Below, one piece after another: positions 59,896 through 64,000 of a stretch of DNA of 64,000 nt. The notes under the pieces were generated by a model. It did not search any database. It was given only the letters and a program-made list of their open reading frames with translations, and had not been told where the DNA came from. Source of the DNA: Pseudacidovorax sp. NFM-22 (GTDB taxonomy: Bacteria > Pseudomonadota > Gammaproteobacteria > Burkholderiales > Burkholderiaceae_C); contig NZ_JACBFY010000005.1 of the NCBI RefSeq assembly GCF_021401245.1, positions 186,001 to 250,000 on the forward strand, written 5' to 3'. Position 1 is the first letter of the stretch. The number at the start of each line of letters is the position of its first letter. Made by a program: the position numbers and the translations under genes.

Positions 59896-60786
59896 TCAGG
59901 CGTCGAAGCGCAGCACGTCGTCCAGGGCCTTGCGGATGCGGGCCTCCTGCTCCGGCGTGGTGGGCGGCATGGGCGCACGCGGCAGGCCGGTCGGGCAGCC
60001 CTGCAGCGCGATGGCGGTCTTGAGGTTGGCCGGCAGGTTGTCGGCCACCACGGCATTCCAGAAGGCGAGCATGGACCGGTGCATTTCCAGTGCCTTGACG
60101 TGGTCGCCGGCCTGCACGGTGTTCCAGAGATTCACGCACACGCCCGGCAACGCGGCCGGCGTGGCGGCGATGGTGCCGTGCGCGCCCAGCGCGAAGGACG
60201 AGTACAGCAGCGCGTCGACGGCCGAGAAGACCTTGCAGCCTTCGGGCACGCCCAGCACGAGGTCGGCCATGAGCTTGAGGTCGCCCTGGCTCTGCTTGAT
60301 GCCCTGCACGCCCGGCAGCTCCTTCATCAGGCGGATCATCTGCGCCGGGCTCAGGTAGTTCCACGGCACGACGTTGTAGATGACGACCGGGATGTCGACG
60401 GCCTCGGTCAGGGCCTTGAAGTGGCGGAAGGTGGCCTCTTCGTCGGGCTTGAAGAGGTAGTGCACCGGCGTGACCTGCAGCGCGGCGATGGGCAGGTGCG
60501 CGATGGACTTGGCGCGGCGGATCGCCTCGCGGGTGCTGTTGGCGATGATGCCGGCCACGATGGGCACGGCGCCGTTCACCTCTTCCACCGTGATCTCCAG
60601 CAGGCGCTGGAACTCCTCGGCGGTGAGCGTGTGGCCCTCGCCGCTGCTGCCGCCCGGGCAGACGCCGTGCACGCCCTTGGACAGGTTGAAGCGGATGACC
60701 TGCCGGTAGGCGGCCTCGTCGATGTCGCCGTCGGCGGTGAAGGGGGTGACGAGGGGCGGGATGACGCCCTGGAGCTGGAGAGCCAT
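59896..60786 (-). CDS. DapA-family aldolase (dihydrodipicolinate synthase/keto-sugar-acid aldolase)
   Basis: A 296-residue TIM-barrel lyase from MALQLQGVIPPLV. The Schiff-base Lys is K164 in GVQGIKQSQGDL, the assisting Tyr is Y137 in VVIYNVVPW, and the carboxylate-binding loop is GGSSGEGHTL. The setting beside dhaKL, GntP and a Bug receptor argues for a catabolic pyruvate-type aldolase or dehydratase rather than lysine synthesis. It is the first gene of the leftward operon, divergent from the GntR regulator. Confidence 0.9.
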   Translation of the reverse strand: MALQLQGVIPPLVTPFTADGDIDEAAYRQVIRFNLSKGVHGVCPGGSSGEGHTLTAEEFQRLLEITVEEVNGAVPIVAGIIANSTREAIRRAKSIAHLPIAALQVTPVHYLFKPDEEATFRHFKALTEAVDIPVVIYNVVPWNYLSPAQMIRLMKELPGVQGIKQSQGDLKLMADLVLGVPEGCKVFSAVDALLYSSFALGAHGTIAATPAALPGVCVNLWNTVQAGDHVKALEMHRSMLAFWNAVVADNLPANLKTAIALQGCPTGLPRAPMPPTTPEQEARIRKALDDVLRFDA

Positions 60787-60885
60787 GGTGGTTCCGTGAA
60801 AGGGAAAGAGGTTCGAGGTCGATGCCGGCGATGGGCCGGCCGCGCTGCGCCGCCTGTCTGCCGCGCTGTGATGCAACTATAAGCG

Positions 60886-60912
60886 CACTGACATGTTAGA
60901 TGAACGTCAGTG
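60886..60912. promoter_or_regulatory. Candidate GntR/FCD operator CACTGAC-N13-GTCAGTG
   Basis: Perfect 7-bp inverted arms with a 13-bp spacer, placed midway in the 184-bp region between the divergent aldolase and GntR genes. It sits in a locally AT-richer stretch (CAACTATAAG just before it). This is the likely binding site through which the regulator controls both directions. Confidence 0.6.
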
Positions 60913-60970
60913 ATAACCCGAACTGCGATCACCCAGGCGCAGACCGTGCCAGTCCACGTACCATGCCCCC

Positions 60971-61714
60971 ATGCGCAGCACCGCTCCGGCCCGTCCCTCT
61001 TCCCGCCCCGCCCGCTCCGCGGCCACGCCCCCGCTCTCTTCACCGGCCGGAGAGCCGGTGGCACAGCGCACCCTGGCCTACCACGGCTTCCGTCAGCAGA
61101 TCATCGATGCGCGCATCCGGCCGGGGCAGTTCGTCTCGCAGCGCGAGCTGATGGAGTTGCTGAAGATGCCGCTGGCGGCCGTGCGGGAACTGGTGCCGCG
61201 GCTGGAGGCGGCCGGGCTCATCAAGACGGTGCCCAAGCGCGGGTTGCAGATCGCGCCGGTGGACCTCAAGCTCATCCGCAACGCCTGGCAGGTGCGTGCC
61301 ATGGTCGAGCGCGAGGCGGTGCAGCACTTCGCGGCCACGGCCAGCCCGGCCACGGTGACACGGCTGATCGAGCAGCACGAGGCGATCCTGCAACGGGCCC
61401 TGCAGCCCGAGCCCGATGCCACGCTGGAGAAGGATGCGCAGGCCGTCGACTGGGGCCTGCACGACACGATGGTCGACGCCATCGGCAACGAGATCCTGTC
61501 GGAGATCTACCGCGTCAACAGCCTGCACGTGCGGCTGATCCGCTACGACGCCGACTCGCTGCGGCCCATGCAGGTGGTGCCCGCCATGCGCGAACACCTG
61601 GACTTCCTGCATGCGCTGGCAGCGGGTGACCGCGCCGGCGCCCTGGTGCGGATGATGGCCCACATCGAGCAGTCCAAGCACCGCGTGCTGGCGGGCATGC
61701 TGCAGGCGCAGTAG
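60971..61714 (+). CDS. GntR-family regulator with FCD domain
   Basis: A 247-residue regulator. A Ser/Pro/Ala/Arg-rich N-terminal tail of about 30 residues precedes the winged helix (GFRQQIIDARIRPGQFVSQR, ELMELLKMPLAAVRELV). The FCD effector domain has the metal-ligand pattern VDWGLHDTMVDAIGN and a later EHLDFLHALAAGD. FCD regulators bind sugar acids or organic acids, which suits the adjacent GntP/dhaKL/aldolase genes. Confidence 0.9.
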   Translation: MRSTAPARPSSRPARSAATPPLSSPAGEPVAQRTLAYHGFRQQIIDARIRPGQFVSQRELMELLKMPLAAVRELVPRLEAAGLIKTVPKRGLQIAPVDLKLIRNAWQVRAMVEREAVQHFAATASPATVTRLIEQHEAILQRALQPEPDATLEKDAQAVDWGLHDTMVDAIGNEILSEIYRVNSLHVRLIRYDADSLRPMQVVPAMREHLDFLHALAAGDRAGALVRMMAHIEQSKHRVLAGMLQAQ

Positions 61715-61761
61715 GCGTCTGCAGCCACCTGGGCCATGCCCTCGGCCCCAGGCGAAGGCCG

Positions 61762-62499
61762 TCAGGCCGCGGGCGCGACCGAGGCCCCCTCGATCCCGTG
61801 CCGCCCCAGCGCCTCGGCCACGAAGCCGCTGGCCTTGGCCTCTTCCACGAAGGCGGCCAGTGCGGCGGCCGCGGCTTCGCCGCGGCTGGCGGGGGTGCCC
61901 ATGGCCTGCTGGATCACCATGAAGCGGCCCGGCAGCAGGCGCAGGCCGCCGATGCGCGCGGCATCGGCCTGCAGCTGCTGCTTGACGCCGGCCGCGACGT
62001 CGGCGCCTTCGGCGATGAAGCTGTCGACCACGGCCGGCGAGGTGGGCGCGCGTTCGATGGTGGCGGCCTTGAGTTCGCGCGTCAGGTGCAGGTCGTAGGC
62101 GCTGCCCTTGCCCACCATCACGCGGGTGCCGGCGCGGTCCACCTCGTCGTTGGACTGCAGGGGCGACGCATCGCGCACCAGGTACGCGCCCTCGATCAGC
62201 ACATAGGGCGCGGTGAAATGGATGCCCTCGCCGCGCAGCGGATCGATGGCGAAGAAGCCGATGTCGGCCTCTTCGGCCTTGACGGCGGCCACCGACTTGC
62301 CGGCGGCGTCGAACACCACCAGTTCGATGCCCACGCCCAGCTTCTGCGCAAAGGCCCGCGCCAGATCCACCGAAACGCCGCCCACTTCGCCCGTGTCCGG
62401 GTGGCGGTTGGCGAGGATGGGGTTGCCCAGGTTGATGGAAGCGCGCAGGACACCGCGCGGCGCGAAGGCGGCCACGATGGCCGGGTCGTTGAGGGACAT
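61762..62499 (-). CDS. Family-3 solute-binding protein without signal peptide
   Basis: A 245-residue protein of the SBP_bac_3 fold (GVLRASINLGNPILANRHPD, ADIGFFAIDPLRGEGIHFT, VMVGKGSAYDLHL). AGGAG lies 6 bases before the ATG at 62499, which fixes the start at MSLNDPAIVAAFA. That gives no signal sequence, so the protein should be cytoplasmic. Cyclohexadienyl dehydratase and some ligand sensors share this fold. No ABC permease or ATPase is adjacent. It is divergent from a Bug receptor gene. Confidence 0.78.
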   Translation of the reverse strand: MSLNDPAIVAAFAPRGVLRASINLGNPILANRHPDTGEVGGVSVDLARAFAQKLGVGIELVVFDAAGKSVAAVKAEEADIGFFAIDPLRGEGIHFTAPYVLIEGAYLVRDASPLQSNDEVDRAGTRVMVGKGSAYDLHLTRELKAATIERAPTSPAVVDSFIAEGADVAAGVKQQLQADAARIGGLRLLPGRFMVIQQAMGTPASRGEAAAAALAAFVEEAKASGFVAEALGRHGIEGASVAPAA

Positions 62500-62770
62500 G
62501 CAAGACTCCTTCGAAACACAGAAATGCGTGCGGCGGCCGGCGGCGACACGCCGGCAACGGCATCGATCATCGTCGACCCGGGAGACGGCCGCCGGCACCC
62601 CGGCTGTCGACATCCAGGACGCAGCGCCCGCACCCGACTGAAAGCCTTTTGACAGCTTGTCTTGCGCACCATCGCGCCCCAGGCGTTCACACTGCCCCGG
62701 CCCCCGTCGCTGCGCCCGTCGGTGGGCCCAGGGGCGCCGAGCCCGCCTTTCCCCATCGGAGACACACGCC
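62500..62770. other. Divergent intergenic region, SBP_3/Bug receptor
   Basis: 271 bp with promoters expected in both directions. On the Bug side CATCGGAGAC precedes the ATG. A mildly AT-richer segment, TGAAAGCCTTTTGACAGCTTG (about 62638-62658), includes TTGACA at 62650-62655; no good -10 at 17 bp was seen. No gene was identified. Confidence 0.4.
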
Positions 62771-63781
62771 ATGACCCACGATCCGCTCGCCCATCCCGCC
62801 CTGCCCACCCGCCGCCGCCTGCTGCAGGGCGCGGCCGCCTCCGTCGCCGCCGGCGCCCTGCCCCACCTGGCCTTTGCGCAGGACAACTGGCCCACGCGCC
62901 AGGTGCGCTTCGTGGTGCCCTTCGCGCCGGGAGGCTCGTCCGAGATCGTGGCACGATCCACCGCGGCCGAACTGGGCAAGACGCTGGGCCAGAGCGTCTA
63001 CGTCGACAACAAGCCGGGCGCCGCCGGCAACATCGCCATGCAGGACGTGGCCCGCGCCGACGACCAGCACACCATCATCCTGGGCCACATCGGCACGCTG
63101 GCGGTCAACCCGTACATCTTCGCCAAGCTGCCCTACGACCCCAACAAGGACTTCAAGCCCGTCAGCCTGCTGGCCAAGGTGCCCAGCCTGTACGTGATCC
63201 ACCCGGACGTGCCGGCCAAGAACCTCAAGGAGTTCGTCGCCTATGCCAAGACCCGCCCGGGCCGCCTGAGCTATGGGTCGGCCGGCAATGGCAGCGCCGG
63301 CCACCTGGCCATGGAATACCTGAAGATGAGCGCCGATATCTTCATGCTGCACGTGCCCTACAAGGGCACCGGCCCCATGCTCACCGACCTGATGGCCGGC
63401 CGGCTGGAGGCCTCGGCCATCGGCGCGGCGGCCGTGATTCCCTTCATCAAGTCGGGCAAGCTGCGCTGCATCGCCACCGGCTCCACGCGGCGCTTGCCGC
63501 AACTGCCCGACGTGCCCACGGTGGCCGAGCAGGGCTTCCCGGGCTTCGAGATGACGCAGTGGTACGGCATGATGGCCCCGGCCTCGATGACGCCGGCCCA
63601 CCTGGCCAAACTCTCCGCCGAGACCATGAAGGCGGCCAAGTCGCCCCCCGCACTGGAGCGCATGAGCGCCGATGCGGCCGAGGTGGTCGGTGGCACGCCG
63701 GAGCAGTTCGCGCAGTTCATCGCGGCCGAGCAGGCCCGCTGGCAGAAGGTCATCGCGCGGGCCAACATCAAGCCCGACTGA
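62771..63781 (+). CDS. Bug-family (TctC) tripartite tricarboxylate receptor
   Basis: A 336-residue periplasmic receptor starting MTHDPLAHPALPTRRRLLQG, with a Tat-type signal ending LAFAQ. Family regions are VPFAPGGSSEIVARSTAAEL, GSAGNGSAGHLAMEYL and HVPYKGTGPMLTDLMAGR. An OmpR-type regulator begins 53 bp downstream; Bug genes are often next to TctDE two-component systems. It is the fourth Bug gene in the window. Confidence 0.9.
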   Translation: MTHDPLAHPALPTRRRLLQGAAASVAAGALPHLAFAQDNWPTRQVRFVVPFAPGGSSEIVARSTAAELGKTLGQSVYVDNKPGAAGNIAMQDVARADDQHTIILGHIGTLAVNPYIFAKLPYDPNKDFKPVSLLAKVPSLYVIHPDVPAKNLKEFVAYAKTRPGRLSYGSAGNGSAGHLAMEYLKMSADIFMLHVPYKGTGPMLTDLMAGRLEASAIGAAAVIPFIKSGKLRCIATGSTRRLPQLPDVPTVAEQGFPGFEMTQWYGMMAPASMTPAHLAKLSAETMKAAKSPPALERMSADAAEVVGGTPEQFAQFIAAEQARWQKVIARANIKPD

Positions 63782-63834
63782 CCGGCGCCGCCGGCTGCCG
63801 ACGCGGCCACGGGCCGCAGCTAGCATCGGCCCCC

Positions 63835-64000
63835 ATGCGCATCCTCCTGGCGGAAGACGAACACAACCTCGGCACCTGGCTGTGCCGGGCGCTGGAGCAT
63901 TCGGGCATCCAGGTCGAATGGGTGGACGACGGTCGCCTGGCCGACCGCGCCCTGCAGCAGCGCGACCACGACGCACTGGTGCTCGACCTGGGCCTGCCCG
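63835..64000 (+). CDS. OmpR-family response regulator (TctD-like), partial
   Basis: The first 55 residues, cut by the right edge. MRILLAEDEHNLGTWLCRAL starts the receiver domain (acidic pair E8-D9 is slightly shifted relative to DD), and the phospho-acceptor Asp is in DALVLDLGLP, D51 or D53 by pattern. The adjacent Bug receptor suggests a TctD-type regulator with a sensor kinase to the right, which is not visible. Confidence 0.8.
   Translation, partial: MRILLAEDEHNLGTWLCRALEHSGIQVEWVDDGRLADRALQQRDHDALVLDLGLP

Noticed and set aside
1-64000. CRISPR arrays, tRNA and rRNA genes, insertion sequences
   Set aside because: No spaced repeat array, cloverleaf-like sequence or transposase motif was seen. 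The only large repeats are the 108-117 bp direct repeats.

Overview
The window is high-GC DNA with Burkholderiales (Comamonadaceae-like, e.g. Variovorax/Acidovorax relatives) character. The evidence is four Bug/TctC-type periplasmic receptors, FUSC/DUF1656/HlyD efflux genes, a BKACE gene next to a Bug receptor, and a Burkholderia-type order of two-partner-secretion/CDI genes. This placement is inferred from gene content only. No rRNA, tRNA, CRISPR array, transposase or phage gene was seen. Most genes sit in tight operons with ATGA, GTGA or TGATG overlaps.

Layout. 1-9074: two divergent gene sets for uptake and oxidation of sulfonate/taurine-like compounds. Each has a TauD-type dioxygenase and NitT/TauT ABC transporter parts; the left set has two permeases and the right set two tandem paralogous binding proteins. 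9199-14569: a MarR regulator followed by a FUSC/DUF1656/HlyD/outer-membrane-factor efflux operon, with two palindromes upstream. 14585-21767: a small secreted protein, a coiled-coil plus DUF2384-like protein, then a ~5.2 kb catabolic block (IclR, MBL-fold protein, FAD monooxygenase, DUF2783, Bug receptor) bracketed by direct repeats of 108 and 117 bp, then a LysR gene. The repeats carry the two gene ends that would meet if the block were removed. 21836-24660: hydroxyacyl-CoA-dehydrogenase-like protein, BKACE and Bug receptor, resembling a carnitine or beta-hydroxyacid pathway.

24751-30036: a decayed contact-dependent-inhibition/TPS locus with a lipoprotein, the TpsB transporter, two paralogous AT-rich candidate immunity genes, and a TpsA/CdiA gene that has lost its repeat region and carries a frameshift. 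30281-39978: amide uptake and hydrolysis, with two amidases around a Liv/Urt-type ABC transporter, an AmiC-like sensor without AmiR, and a divergent MarR gene. 40335-48091: a CzcCBA-like RND efflux operon, a lipoprotein and an OprB-like porin. 48343-53783: glycosyltransferases, including what looks like one methyltransferase/coiled-coil/GT protein split by a one-base frameshift. 53951-55668: a FixL/FixJ-like two-component pair. 55703-61714: GntP permease, DhaL, DhaK, Bug receptor, DapA-family aldolase and an FCD-type GntR regulator. 61762-64000: a family-3 binding protein without signal peptide, a Bug receptor, and the start of an OmpR-type response regulator.

The common theme is scavenging of organic acids, sulfonates and amides, together with efflux. 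The most unusual points are the repeat-bracketed catabolic block, the coiled-coil/DUF2384-like fusion protein, the collapsed CDI locus with two immunity-like genes, the split MT-GT protein, and several strong unassigned palindromes.
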